This document shows, piece by piece, positions 15,522 through 23,784 of a stretch of 64,000 nt of DNA. The position numbers were made by a program, and so were the translations under genes. Below the pieces are notes generated by a model, which saw only the letters and a program-made list of their open reading frames with translations, did not search any database and was not told the origin of the DNA. Numbering within the stretch: the first letter of the stretch is position 1; every line of letters begins with the position of its first letter. The stretch is from Clostridium sp. AM22-11AC (GTDB lineage Bacteria > Bacillota > Clostridia > Lachnospirales > Lachnospiraceae), in NCBI RefSeq assembly GCF_003473545.1, contig NZ_QUCM01000001.1, positions 372,001-436,000 on the forward strand, in the 5' to 3' direction.

Positions 15522-17828
15522 CTACTTTAAGCCTTTTCTTGCACGGTTATAATTGATCAGACAGCCTGCTTTTACGATCTTTCTTTCATCTGCAGTCATA
15601 TCTGCCACGTACAGACTGATCTCTTTTACCGCCTTGGTATCTGCATTGATCACATAAGCCTTAATGTCTTTTAAATCACTATCCAGTGCTGCTTTTGCAC
15701 CTGGAACGTAGATATAGTCTCCTACTTCAAACTCAGGCTCTTCTACCATCTGGAATGGGATCATTCCCCAGTTCATTACATTAGAACGATAACGCTTGGT
15801 TGCGTATTCTTTTGTGATGTTTGCAAGTCCGCCGATGACTCTCTGGCAGCTTGCAGCCTGTTCTCTTGCAGAACCATCACCAGGCTTTACAGCATAGATC
15901 ATGCTTCCGATCTCTGTTTCCATTTCATTTACATTTTCCTGACCGGAAATGGTATGGATGGCATCAAATACCCCATTCAGGTCTGCATCTAACTCTGATG
16001 GCTTCTGTCCTGCTGTTCTTGCCTTCTCTAATTTGTCTACCGCCTTGCTCTTTCCTACGTATTCAGGATCTCTTCTGGATAATGTAAACTCAGCCAGTCC
16101 TAATGGGTTGGAACGATAGGAAGAGGTCTCACCAGATGGGATCAGCTCATCGGTCGTGGTTACTTCGTCCATGATCTTGGAGCATACCTTTAAGAGGATA
16201 TTGTCAGTTAATGGGCTCATTTCCGGCCAGTCCTTGATATTTGGACCATATACCAGGCTGTCCTCCTCATGAGGTGCTCTGTAACCATTGTATACACGGC
16301 GGTCATAAACAGTCTTATCAAAGTTGTATTCAGGAACATCGCCCCAGCAGTCTAAGTCGGTAGCTGGTGTAAGGATACCGCCGTTTGCTGCAGTTGCTGC
16401 GATAGAACGTGCATCCATTAATGCTACTGCTGACATCTGGCCGTTTCCTGGCTTGCTGCCTTCCCGGTTCGGGAAGTTTCTGGTTGTATGACGGATACTT
16501 AAGCCATTGTTGCAAGGTGTATCACCGGCGCCGAAGCATGGTCCGCAGAATGCGGTTCTGATGATAGCGCCTGCTTCCATCAGATCTGCGATCAGGCCCT
16601 TTCTTACCAGGTCGATAAATACAGGCTGGGAAGAAGGATATACAGCCAGTGAGAATTCGCCATCGCCGCAGCTCTTTCCCTTTAATGCATGTGCTGCTTC
16701 TACTACGTTGGTGAAATTACCGCCTGCACAGCCAGCGATAATTCCCTGCTGTACTCTTAAACGTCCGTTTTCGATCTTATCAGTCAGTGTAAATGGAGCT
16801 CTTCCGCCGCTGACTTTCTCAGCTTCTTTCTCTACGCTTCTTAAGATATCGCCCAGGTTTGCATTTAACTCATCAATCTCATATGTATTGCTTGGATGGA
16901 ACGGAAGGGCGATCATTGGCTTGATGGTGCTTAAATCTACGTAAACACAGCCATCATAGTAAGCTACATCTGCCGGATTTAATTCCTTGTAAGCATCTCC
17001 TCTGCCATGAGCAGTTAAAAATGCCTTTGTATCTTCATCAGTGCGCCAGATAGATGTTAAGCAGGTAGTTTCTGTTGTCATAACATCTACGCCGTTTCTG
17101 TAGTCGGTTGTCATAGAAGCAACACCAGGTCCTACAAATTCCATTACTTTATTCTTTACATAACCCTTCTTGAATACTGCGCCGATAATAGAAAGTGCCA
17201 CGTCCTGAGGTCCGATGCCAGGTCCCGGCTTTCCGGTAAGGTAAATTGCAACAACACCTGGATAAGCAACATCATATGTATCACATAACAGCTGTTTTAC
17301 CAGCTCGCCGCCGCCTTCACCGATAGCCATGGTTCCTAATGCACCGTAGCGAGTGTGGGAGTCAGAACCTAAGATCATGCGTCCGCAGCCTGCATGCATT
17401 TCACGCATGTACTGATGGATAACTGCAATGTGAGGTGGAACATAGATGCCGCCATACTTCTTTGCTGCGGAAAGACCAAACATGTGGTCATCTTCGTTGA
17501 TGGTTCCGCCTACTGCACAAAGGGAGTTGTGGCAGTTGGTCAGTACATATGGCAGTGGGAATTTTTCCATTCCGGATGCCTTTGCTGTCTGGACAATACC
17601 AACGAATGTGATATCATGGGATGCCATTGCATCGAATTTAAGTTTTAAGTGCTCCATATCTCCTGAAGTGTTGTGGGCACTTAAAATGGAACAGGCCATT
17701 GTGCCTTTCTTTGCTTCTTCTTTATTTGCTGCTTTTCCTGTAAGAGCCTGTACTTTTGCTGCCTCAGACTCCGGTACGATCTCGGTGCCGTTTACAAGGT
17801 AGATGCCCTCATCATATAACTTTACCAT
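15522..17828 (-). CDS. Aconitase-family hydratase
   Basis: 768 residues, in the range of monomeric aconitases of the mitochondrial type. It should bind a [4Fe-4S] cluster and interconvert citrate, cis-aconitate and isocitrate in the cytoplasm. Visible features: [25 protein letters not shown], a Gly-rich GCAGGNF and the Cys pair FCGPCFG with TPCNNG; the C-terminal swivel domain includes [19 protein letters not shown] lies 10 nt before the ATG. The promoter at 17939-17967 has a LysR-type site on its -35, and a LysR gene is divergent. Neighbours citDEF, prpF and icd-like all share its substrates. A methylcitrate or other hydratase role is possible. Confidence 0.85.
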   Translation of the reverse strand: MVKLYDEGIYLVNGTEIVPESEAAKVQALTGKAANKEEAKKGTMACSILSAHNTSGDMEHLKLKFDAMASHDITFVGIVQTAKASGMEKFPLPYVLTNCHNSLCAVGGTINEDDHMFGLSAAKKYGGIYVPPHIAVIHQYMREMHAGCGRMILGSDSHTRYGALGTMAIGEGGGELVKQLLCDTYDVAYPGVVAIYLTGKPGPGIGPQDVALSIIGAVFKKGYVKNKVMEFVGPGVASMTTDYRNGVDVMTTETTCLTSIWRTDEDTKAFLTAHGRGDAYKELNPADVAYYDGCVYVDLSTIKPMIALPFHPSNTYEIDELNANLGDILRSVEKEAEKVSGGRAPFTLTDKIENGRLRVQQGIIAGCAGGNFTNVVEAAHALKGKSCGDGEFSLAVYPSSQPVFIDLVRKGLIADLMEAGAIIRTAFCGPCFGAGDTPCNNGLSIRHTTRNFPNREGSKPGNGQMSAVALMDARSIAATAANGGILTPATDLDCWGDVPEYNFDKTVYDRRVYNGYRAPHEEDSLVYGPNIKDWPEMSPLTDNILLKVCSKIMDEVTTTDELIPSGETSSYRSNPLGLAEFTLSRRDPEYVGKSKAVDKLEKARTAGQKPSELDADLNGVFDAIHTISGQENVNEMETEIGSMIYAVKPGDGSAREQAASCQRVIGGLANITKEYATKRYRSNVMNWGMIPFQMVEEPEFEVGDYIYVPGAKAALDSDLKDIKAYVINADTKAVKEISLYVADMTADERKIVKAGCLINYNRARKGLK

Positions 17829-17938
17829 AATGTTTCTTCTCCTTTTCTGTTCTTGAATGGTTATTGACCATCCTCTCCCGGAGGAGCTGGTCTTTTATTA
17901 TCTGCTTCTTAAGTTTGTTTCTTTTTGTTTCTGAATTA

Positions 17939-17967
17939 ACTATACACCTCTTTACTTTTATAGGCAA
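17939..17967 (-). promoter_or_regulatory. Promoter of the hydratase-cit genes
   Basis: On the minus strand: -35 TTGCCT (17962-17967), 17-bp spacer, -10 TATAGT (17939-17944); transcription would start near 17932. The -35 lies within a LysR-type site, the same layout as at the dehydrogenase promoter at 25033-25061. Confidence 0.65.
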
Positions 17968-18006
17968 ATACTATATATATAATAACAGATATACATTTTT
18001 ACCTAT
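17960..18006. promoter_or_regulatory. LysR-type binding sites of the hydratase-lysR region
   Basis: ATAG-GCAAATA-CTAT (17960-17974) is a palindrome on the -35 box, centred near -35. A second box, ATAGGTAAAAA, is read on the minus strand at 17996-18006, centred near -69. Classic LysR regulators use a recognition site near -65 and an activation site near -35. The divergent lysR gene at 18097 is the natural candidate regulator. Confidence 0.55.
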
Positions 18007-18012
18007 GCGATA

Positions 18013-18061
18013 GCGAACCTCCTGCGTCAGCAGGCAAATAAGCGAGCAAACGCGCGTTCGC
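18013..18061. repeat. 49-bp structured repeat, copy 3 (inverted, most divergent)
   Basis: Outer stem GCGAAC/GTTCGC, 49 bp. Read on the minus strand it keeps the hairpin with loop TGAC (GCCTGC/GCAGGA, last pair lost) and a weak GCG/CGC hairpin. It lies 36 bp before the lysR start, in the opposite orientation to the other copies. Confidence 0.7.
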
Positions 18062-18096
18062 GAGTATAACACCAAGTACATACAAGGAGGCTCCCC

Positions 18097-19035
18097 ATGA
18101 CCAGCCGTGAATTAGAATACATAAAAACAGTAGCAGATGAAAAAAGCATCTCCTCTGCTGCCAGAAAACTTTACATCGCCCAGCCGTCCCTAAGCCAGTC
18201 TTTACAGAGGATCGAGGAAAATCTGGGGGCAAAACTTTTTAACAGGACGCCTTCCGGCCTGACACTGACCTATGCAGGAGAGCGCTGCTATCAGATGGCC
18301 TGCCAGGTTCTTAAGATCTACAGTGATTTTGAAGCAGAGATCAGCGACATCAACCAGTTAAAAACCGGACGTATCGTAATGGGGACTACCAACCATTTAG
18401 GTACTGTCATCCTCCCTGAAATACTGCTGGAATTTAAGGAAAACAGCCCTTCTGTTGAACTGGAGATCCTGGAGGACAATACGGGAAATCTGGAAGCAAA
18501 ACTTCTTACCGGCGCTATGGATTTTGCTCTTCTCCATGCCCCGAAGCTGGCTCCAAATCCTTTATTAAATTATGAATTTCTCTCAGAGGATCCTTTTGTC
18601 ATAGCACTTGCTGCCGGACATCCCCTGATCGAAAAGGCGCAAAAAAAACCGGGATATCTCTTCCCGGTTTTAGATGTACGTTTATTGAAAAATGAACCTT
18701 TGATCCTGCTCCATCCCCAGCAGCGCATCCGTCATGTATCGGACGCCATACTGGCAAAAGCAAAGATTACGCCAAATATCGTGCTGACGATAAAGAATTA
18801 CGAGACAGCCCAGCGTCTGGCCGGTCAGGGCATTGGCATTACCTTTCTGCCTATGGATTACGCCGCCCTGACCTATGCAGACCATCCGCCGGTGTTATTA
18901 TCCATTGATGAGTCCTACAGCCCCAGCTGGGATCTGAGTATTGCCACCTTAAAGGGCGGATTTTTGTCCAGAGCGGATCAGTATTTCCTGGAACTGGTAC
19001 GGCAGACATTTGCCCAGGAACCTAATGACAAATAG
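18097..19035 (+). CDS. LysR-family regulator divergent from the hydratase gene
   Basis: 312 residues. An N-terminal winged HTH (about 1-60: SISSAARKLYIAQPSLSQS, LGAKLFNRT) is followed by a linker helix and a two-lobed LysR effector domain (about 90-300). AAGGAGG precedes the ATG. The effector domain resembles that of the regulator at 25131-26288 (SEDPF; then ETAQRLAGQGIGITFLP against ETAKRLAAGGMGATFLP), so the two may sense related ligands. Bacillus CcpC, a LysR protein that binds citrate and controls aconitase, is a functional precedent, so citrate or an aconitate is a plausible effector. That ligand is inference. Confidence 0.88.
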   Translation: MTSRELEYIKTVADEKSISSAARKLYIAQPSLSQSLQRIEENLGAKLFNRTPSGLTLTYAGERCYQMACQVLKIYSDFEAEISDINQLKTGRIVMGTTNHLGTVILPEILLEFKENSPSVELEILEDNTGNLEAKLLTGAMDFALLHAPKLAPNPLLNYEFLSEDPFVIALAAGHPLIEKAQKKPGYLFPVLDVRLLKNEPLILLHPQQRIRHVSDAILAKAKITPNIVLTIKNYETAQRLAGQGIGITFLPMDYAALTYADHPPVLLSIDESYSPSWDLSIATLKGGFLSRADQYFLELVRQTFAQEPNDK

Positions 19036-19085
19036 TACATCCGGAATTTTTCTCCTCTCATTCCTGTACCTGCCAATATGCAACG

Positions 19086-19107
19086 CTCCCGCCCACAAGG
19101 GCGGGAT
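19086..19107. terminator. Hairpin between convergent lysR and asnB
   Basis: CCCGCCC-ACAA-GGGCGGG (19088-19105), extended by T-A and GC pairs, in the 76-bp convergent gap. There is no clear T-run on either side, so it is a strong hairpin but not a textbook terminator. Confidence 0.5.
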
Positions 19108-19111
19108 GCTA

Positions 19112-20962
19112 TCACACGATCTCAATATTATACTTCTTCAACCAATAATCCACCTGTATCATATAAGCCAGCATCTGCGGCCCCGCCATCAGCTGACCAT
19201 ACCATGGCTTTCCATAATCTGAGGGGCTTTCCAGGAATTTCTCTGTTTTGGCCTTATCCAGAAACTGCAATACAGGTGAGGTATTGTCTTCTAAAATCTC
19301 ACGCACCCGGCCCACCAGCAGCGCCTCATAAGCTCTGTCATAGGTCTTTGGATACGGGGATTTTCTGCGCCACAGCACTTCATCCGGCAGCAGACCTTTT
19401 CCAGACTCTCTTAGCAGATGTTTTGCCACCCCATCCCTTGTTTTCATGTACCATGGCACATTCCACAGATATTCTACAATGCGGTGGTCTGCAAAAGGCA
19501 CTCTTGCTTCCAGTCCGGAATGCATGCTGGTACGGTCCATACGGTCTAATAATGTCTGCATAAACCATCTCAGGTTCAGCCACGCGATCTCACGGCGGCG
19601 AGCTTCTTCTGGTGTATCCTCTGCCAGTCTGGGTGTTTCTGCTACTGACTTTTCATAAGTTGCCTGCACATATTCATCCATGTGAAGTTCCCGGATGAAA
19701 TCATCAGAAAGCAGCACCTTTCTGGCTGAAAGATCCATAGTCCATGGAAATGTTTTCGCCTCAAAGCACTCTTTTTTGTGAAACCATGGATAGCCCCCAA
19801 ATATCTCATCTGCACATTCCCCGGTCAGAGCCACCTTATGGGTACGGCTGACCTGGGAGCAGAAATACAACAAAGATGAGTCTACATCTGCCATGGCAGG
19901 CAGATCTCTGGCTTCTACAGACGTATAAAGCAGATCCGCCTGGGTCACATTGTCACATTCCAGATAATGATGATCTGAACCTAAATATTTCACCATAATG
20001 TCCACAAAAGGCCGGTCCATAGACGGCTGGAAGGCATTGGCAGTAAAATATTTGTGGTTATCCTTAAAATCAAAAGAAAAGGTAGTCAGCTGTTTATTTT
20101 TCTTCTTCAGTTCTGCGCTGCACACTGCTGATACCAGGCTGCTGTCCACACCACCGGACAAAAAGGTACACACAGGAACATCGGAAATGATCTGGCGGCG
20201 GATGGCATCCCGGACCAGAAATGCCGTCTTTTCTACCGTTTGCTCGTAACTGTCCGTATGAGGCTTACTCTCTAATTTCCAGTAACATTCTGTATGCAGA
20301 CCTGCTGCATTGCATACAAGATAGTGGGCCGGAAGGAGTTCTTCTATGTCCTTGAAAACGCCGCATCCATAGGTTTTCGCAGGCCCGATGCTGAATATCT
20401 CGTTTAAACCCTTTTTATCCAGTTTTGGCGTAACACCCGGATATGCGAAAAGTCCCTTGATCTCAGAGGAAAAAATGACCTGGTCATGAAAACAGGTATA
20501 AAATAATGGCTTTACTCCCAGACGGTCACGGAACAGCACCAGGCAGTCTTTTACCGGGTCCATGATCCCGAAAGCGAATATGCCGTTCATCTGCTTTACA
20601 AAATCCGGACCGTATTCCATATATCCTGTAAGGACCACTTCTGTGTCGCCGGTAGTGGAAAATTCCCAGCCTTTTTTCAGTAAATCTTCTTTCAACTCTG
20701 TGGTATTATACAGTTCCCCGTTGTATACGATCCCAAAGGTCTTATCTCCTGTTTTTTTAAGGATTGGCTGACGGCCGGAAACCAGATCCCGCACCGACAG
20801 TCTCACATGGGCTAACCCAAAATGAGAGTCCAGATAATTTCCCTGTTCATCCGGCCCACGATGCTTCTGCACTTTTTCCATATCTTCCAGTATCTGACGG
20901 TAGTGATCTTCCTCTGTGAGATAGTCAAAATGACTCTGATAAAATCCGGCGATCCCGCACAT
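19112..20962 (-). CDS. asnB: Asparagine synthetase, glutamine-hydrolysing
   Basis: 616 residues from ATG 20962 (AGGAGG 8 nt upstream). The start is fixed by MCGIAG: the N-terminal Cys becomes the nucleophile of the glutamine amidotransferase domain (about 1-210: KHRGPDEQG, YNGELYN, SGDTEVVL-like). The synthetase domain has the ATP-binding loop SGGVDSS near 265 and GECADEIFGGYP. The reaction is aspartate + glutamine + ATP to asparagine + glutamate. It follows the carboxylate transporter with a 49-bp repeat between them, so it is probably cotranscribed. A link to the locus could be use of oxaloacetate-derived aspartate. Confidence 0.92.
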   Translation of the reverse strand: MCGIAGFYQSHFDYLTEEDHYRQILEDMEKVQKHRGPDEQGNYLDSHFGLAHVRLSVRDLVSGRQPILKKTGDKTFGIVYNGELYNTTELKEDLLKKGWEFSTTGDTEVVLTGYMEYGPDFVKQMNGIFAFGIMDPVKDCLVLFRDRLGVKPLFYTCFHDQVIFSSEIKGLFAYPGVTPKLDKKGLNEIFSIGPAKTYGCGVFKDIEELLPAHYLVCNAAGLHTECYWKLESKPHTDSYEQTVEKTAFLVRDAIRRQIISDVPVCTFLSGGVDSSLVSAVCSAELKKKNKQLTTFSFDFKDNHKYFTANAFQPSMDRPFVDIMVKYLGSDHHYLECDNVTQADLLYTSVEARDLPAMADVDSSLLYFCSQVSRTHKVALTGECADEIFGGYPWFHKKECFEAKTFPWTMDLSARKVLLSDDFIRELHMDEYVQATYEKSVAETPRLAEDTPEEARRREIAWLNLRWFMQTLLDRMDRTSMHSGLEARVPFADHRIVEYLWNVPWYMKTRDGVAKHLLRESGKGLLPDEVLWRRKSPYPKTYDRAYEALLVGRVREILEDNTSPVLQFLDKAKTEKFLESPSDYGKPWYGQLMAGPQMLAYMIQVDYWLKKYNIEIV

Positions 20963-20984
20963 ATGATAACCTCCTCTTAAACTC

Positions 20985-21033
20985 AGGTTCACACGCTATC
21001 GCGCCCTACTGCCTGCTTGCGCAGGCGGAACCT
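20985..21033. repeat. 49-bp structured repeat, copy 4
   Basis: Outer stem AGGTTC/GAACCT, hairpin CGC-TATC-GCG, hairpin GCCTGC-TTGC-GCAGGC. It abuts the stop codon of the transporter gene and lies 22 bp before asnB. The outer-stem sequence differs at most positions from copies 1 and 2 but pairs fully. Confidence 0.85.
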
Positions 21034-22469
21034 TACAACACAAGACACGCCACCAGAAAAGTGCATGTCAGGCCAATAAATACCGGCAGCATATTTTTCC
21101 TTGCCAGTTCCACCGGATCTACATTACAGATAGCTGCCACCGGTATCAGTCCCCATGGCACTACCGTTCCGCCACCGATAAAAATAGCACTGATCTGTCC
21201 CAGACATGCCAGGACCGGAATGGAAGCGCCTGTAGCTGTGCCAAAGGTCCTCGCCAGGGCACCTGTAAGAGGAAGCCCGGAAAAGCCGGAGCCATCCAGT
21301 CCTGTAAGACCACCGATCACCAGCTGCAATAAGGCTGTCATATACCTGTTTAAAGGAGCATGATGGGCCAGCCACAGCGCCCAGTCATTTAAAATTCCAC
21401 GCTCATAGGAGTCTCCCAAAATATGGGTAATACCATTGCCTCCCAGGAAGAAAAAGGCACCGATCACAATGACCGGAGCAAAAATGCGGATGGCAAATAA
21501 AAATCCATCTGTTACGTATTCCGTCACCTTTTCAAGAGAACCGGCCTTAAACTCCATGACCGCGCCCACACACATAAGAATAACTGCAGTCCCCGCAACC
21601 AGGCTGGTGGCATCTCCGCCCTTTAATTTGAATAAGAACATAAACAGGATATCCATAAGAAAAGCAATGGGAGTAAGAACCGCCAGAGTCTTAGCAGTGG
21701 TGGAATATTGCTTCTTCCTATCCCCCTTTTCTTCCGGAGTCTCTTCTCCACTGTCTTCCTGCTTTTCAGGCAGATCCGTTATTTTCAGATTGTTCCTCTG
21801 ATCTTCATTTTTTCTCTGTCCTGCCAATGTCATCCGGTTGAGCAAAAACGCACTGCATACACAGGTAATACCCATGATCCAGAACAGTGGCCGGCCCTTG
21901 CTTAAAATATCGGTTGTGGAAATATCTGCCGCTCCCGCGGAAATGGCCGGTGCCCCCTGGATCACTGCATCATAGCTGAGGGCAAAACCATGGCCGAACA
22001 AATTCATTGCCATGGCTGCTGCAAGCGGTGTTAATCCGGACTGCACAGCAATTGGAAGTACAATAGCACCTACCAGTGCCACTGCCGGAGATGGCCACAA
22101 AAACAGGGAAAATACAAACATGATGCCACCTAAGATCCACCAGGAAACAGCAGGAGTCCTCATAACTTTTGACACCGGCTTCATAAGAAGGGCATCGCTT
22201 CCCAATTCCCGTAAACATTTTGAAAATGCCGTTACCAGGGCAATGGTAGCGATCACCTCGCGAAATTCACTGATAGCATAGATAATAGAACTGAAAATGG
22301 TCTGTATTCCTCCTGCCAGACTGCATTTTCCAACAACGCCAATTCCAAAAAGAAAGGCAATGCAGACCAATGGCGTATCTTTTCGCAATATCATGGTAAA
22401 TAAGATCACCAGCACCCCCACCAGGTAAAACCAGTGGACCGGTGTTAATGCAATATAAGCTTCAGGCAT
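21033..22469 (-). CDS. Polytopic carboxylate transporter (ion-transporter superfamily-like)
   Basis: 478 residues from ATG 22469 (MPEAYIALTP; AGGAG about 9 nt upstream); upstream in-frame starts lack a ribosome-binding site and cross a terminator hairpin. About 11-12 hydrophobic helices are split by a charged cytoplasmic loop near 245-285 rich in Glu, Lys and Gln. Repeated Gly/Pro-rich re-entrant-looking segments (WPSPAVALVGAIVLP; GLDGSGFSGLPLTG; GGGTVVPWG) resemble ion-transporter (IT) superfamily proteins for di- and tricarboxylates. Next to prpF and the hydratase it probably moves citrate or an aconitate, in or out. The B. thuringiensis tbrAB pair (aconitate isomerase plus transporter) is a precedent for this pairing. 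Confidence 0.7.
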   Translation of the reverse strand: MPEAYIALTPVHWFYLVGVLVILFTMILRKDTPLVCIAFLFGIGVVGKCSLAGGIQTIFSSIIYAISEFREVIATIALVTAFSKCLRELGSDALLMKPVSKVMRTPAVSWWILGGIMFVFSLFLWPSPAVALVGAIVLPIAVQSGLTPLAAAMAMNLFGHGFALSYDAVIQGAPAISAGAADISTTDILSKGRPLFWIMGITCVCSAFLLNRMTLAGQRKNEDQRNNLKITDLPEKQEDSGEETPEEKGDRKKQYSTTAKTLAVLTPIAFLMDILFMFLFKLKGGDATSLVAGTAVILMCVGAVMEFKAGSLEKVTEYVTDGFLFAIRIFAPVIVIGAFFFLGGNGITHILGDSYERGILNDWALWLAHHAPLNRYMTALLQLVIGGLTGLDGSGFSGLPLTGALARTFGTATGASIPVLACLGQISAIFIGGGTVVPWGLIPVAAICNVDPVELARKNMLPVFIGLTCTFLVACLVL

Positions 22470-22516
22470 ATAAAAGCTCCTGTATTTCATACTTATTACC
22501 ATGGTATGCAGCTTAC

Positions 22517-22570
22517 AAAAAAAGGACTCTGCGCCAGTGGGAAACATCCCACCGGACTGCAAAATCCTTT
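22517..22570 (-). terminator. Terminator/attenuator between prpF and the transporter
   Basis: On the minus strand GTCCGGTGGG pairs with CCCACTGGCG-type sequence around ATGTTT, with an outer AAAGGA/TCCTTT stem, followed by TTTTTTTG. Only 47 nt separate it from the transporter start, too little for a promoter, so it probably lowers rather than blocks downstream expression. Confidence 0.7.
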
Positions 22571-22582
22571 GATCTTAGACTC

Positions 22583-22631
22583 GCAAACCCGCGCTGTCGC
22601 GCTCTATTGCCTGCTGACGCAGGCTGTTTGC
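22583..22631. repeat. 49-bp structured repeat, copy 5
   Basis: Outer stem GCAAAC/GTTTGC, hairpin GCGC-TGTC-GCGC, hairpin GCCTGC-TGAC-GCAGGC. Its last base overlaps the prpF stop codon, so it starts the 3' untranslated part of that message, just before the attenuator hairpin. Confidence 0.85.
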
Positions 22632-23773
22632 TATTTTCTCACATAGACCATTCCATCCATGATCCTTCTTGCAGTTCTCTGTACTGCAACACCAGGAAGA
22701 ACTAATTCTCCATTCTCCTCTTTCAGGTCCGGGTACATGGTCATAACACCGCTTGGATGGCCGATGCGCACATTGGTCTTTCCTTCTTCCGGCTTTCCAA
22801 GCTCTTCATACAGCAGACTTCCTTTTAAGAAAGCTGCTACGGAAATTGAGCTGGCTGAAGTCAGAGGGCATGCCTTGTGGCACTTAAATACAGAGATCAC
22901 ACGGGCGCAAACGTCCATATCCTCTGCATTTACCTGCTGTCCTGCAATATCCACATAGCTCTGTGGCTTTGTGAAAAATCCTACTTTTGGCACTGCAGGG
23001 CTGTTAGAAGTTGCATCTTCTAAATCCTTTGCAAAGCCCATTTTGCAGCAGGCTGCACCGCGGATCTTCTCCAATATTTCACTGGCTGCCTTGTTGCTGT
23101 TTACCTCTTCCGGCAGTTCACGGCCTGTAAGACCGATATCCTCTGCACGAACCAGGACCATTGGGTTAGACACATCCAGAATGGTCGCCTCGATCGGTCC
23201 AAATCCCGGAATATCCAGCACGTCCTTTGGATTTCCTGTTGGAAGCAGCTTTCCTGTCTTTGCACCGGCCGGATTTAAGAAATTGACCTTCAATTCAGCT
23301 GCTGTTCCGTCTACACCTGCAATAGCACAGTCACCCTCCTGGGCAAATGTCTTGGTTTCAGGATCGATCGGAACGGTTACATTGATATATTTATCTGTGT
23401 TACGGTTTAGCATACGAACAGTGGTGATCGGCTCTACAATATCTACCATACCTTCTTCTACTGCATAAGGTCCTACTGCTGCTGTCATATTTCCACAGTT
23501 GGACTTATAATCCACCTGACTCTTACCTACAATGACCTGGCCTACCAGATATTCTACATCTACACCTGGTTCTTCACTTTTCCATACAATAACGATCTTA
23601 TTGTTGGAAGACACAGTACCGCCAAGACCGTCGATCTGCTTTGGATCCGGGTCGCCCATGCACTGTAAAAAAATGTTATCCCATTCTTTTCTGTCCTCCG
23701 GAAGGTCTTCTTTATGGAACATACAGCCTTTGCTGGTGCCCCCACGCATAAATACAGTTTTAAATTTTCTCAT
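22631..23773 (-). CDS. PrpF-family isomerase (probable aconitate isomerase)
   Basis: 380 residues, usual PrpF length. PrpF proteins have a diaminopimelate-epimerase fold and shift the double bond of (methyl)aconitates. Motifs: FMRGGTSKGCMF at the start, DGLGGTVSSNNK, SNCGNMTAAVGPYAV with the catalytic-type Cys near 93, and LTSASSISVAAF. Without prpB, prpC or prpD nearby and beside aconitase and citrate lyase, trans-/cis-aconitate isomerisation is more likely than 2-methylaconitate. The dehydrogenase gene lies 11 bp upstream in the same unit. 4-Oxalomesaconate tautomerase is the main alternative in the family. Confidence 0.82.
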   Translation of the reverse strand: MRKFKTVFMRGGTSKGCMFHKEDLPEDRKEWDNIFLQCMGDPDPKQIDGLGGTVSSNNKIVIVWKSEEPGVDVEYLVGQVIVGKSQVDYKSNCGNMTAAVGPYAVEEGMVDIVEPITTVRMLNRNTDKYINVTVPIDPETKTFAQEGDCAIAGVDGTAAELKVNFLNPAGAKTGKLLPTGNPKDVLDIPGFGPIEATILDVSNPMVLVRAEDIGLTGRELPEEVNSNKAASEILEKIRGAACCKMGFAKDLEDATSNSPAVPKVGFFTKPQSYVDIAGQQVNAEDMDVCARVISVFKCHKACPLTSASSISVAAFLKGSLLYEELGKPEEGKTNVRIGHPSGVMTMYPDLKEENGELVLPGVAVQRTARRIMDGMVYVRK

Positions 23774-23784
23774 GTTTCCTGCCT

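Noticed and set aside
12432..22631. The five 49-bp repeats as ordinary terminators
   Set aside because: None is followed by a T-run on either strand, one is in a promoter region, and they share length and loop plan across unrelated flanks.
12432..22631. CRISPR array
   Set aside because: Repeats are kilobases apart with genes between, and no cas gene is in the window.
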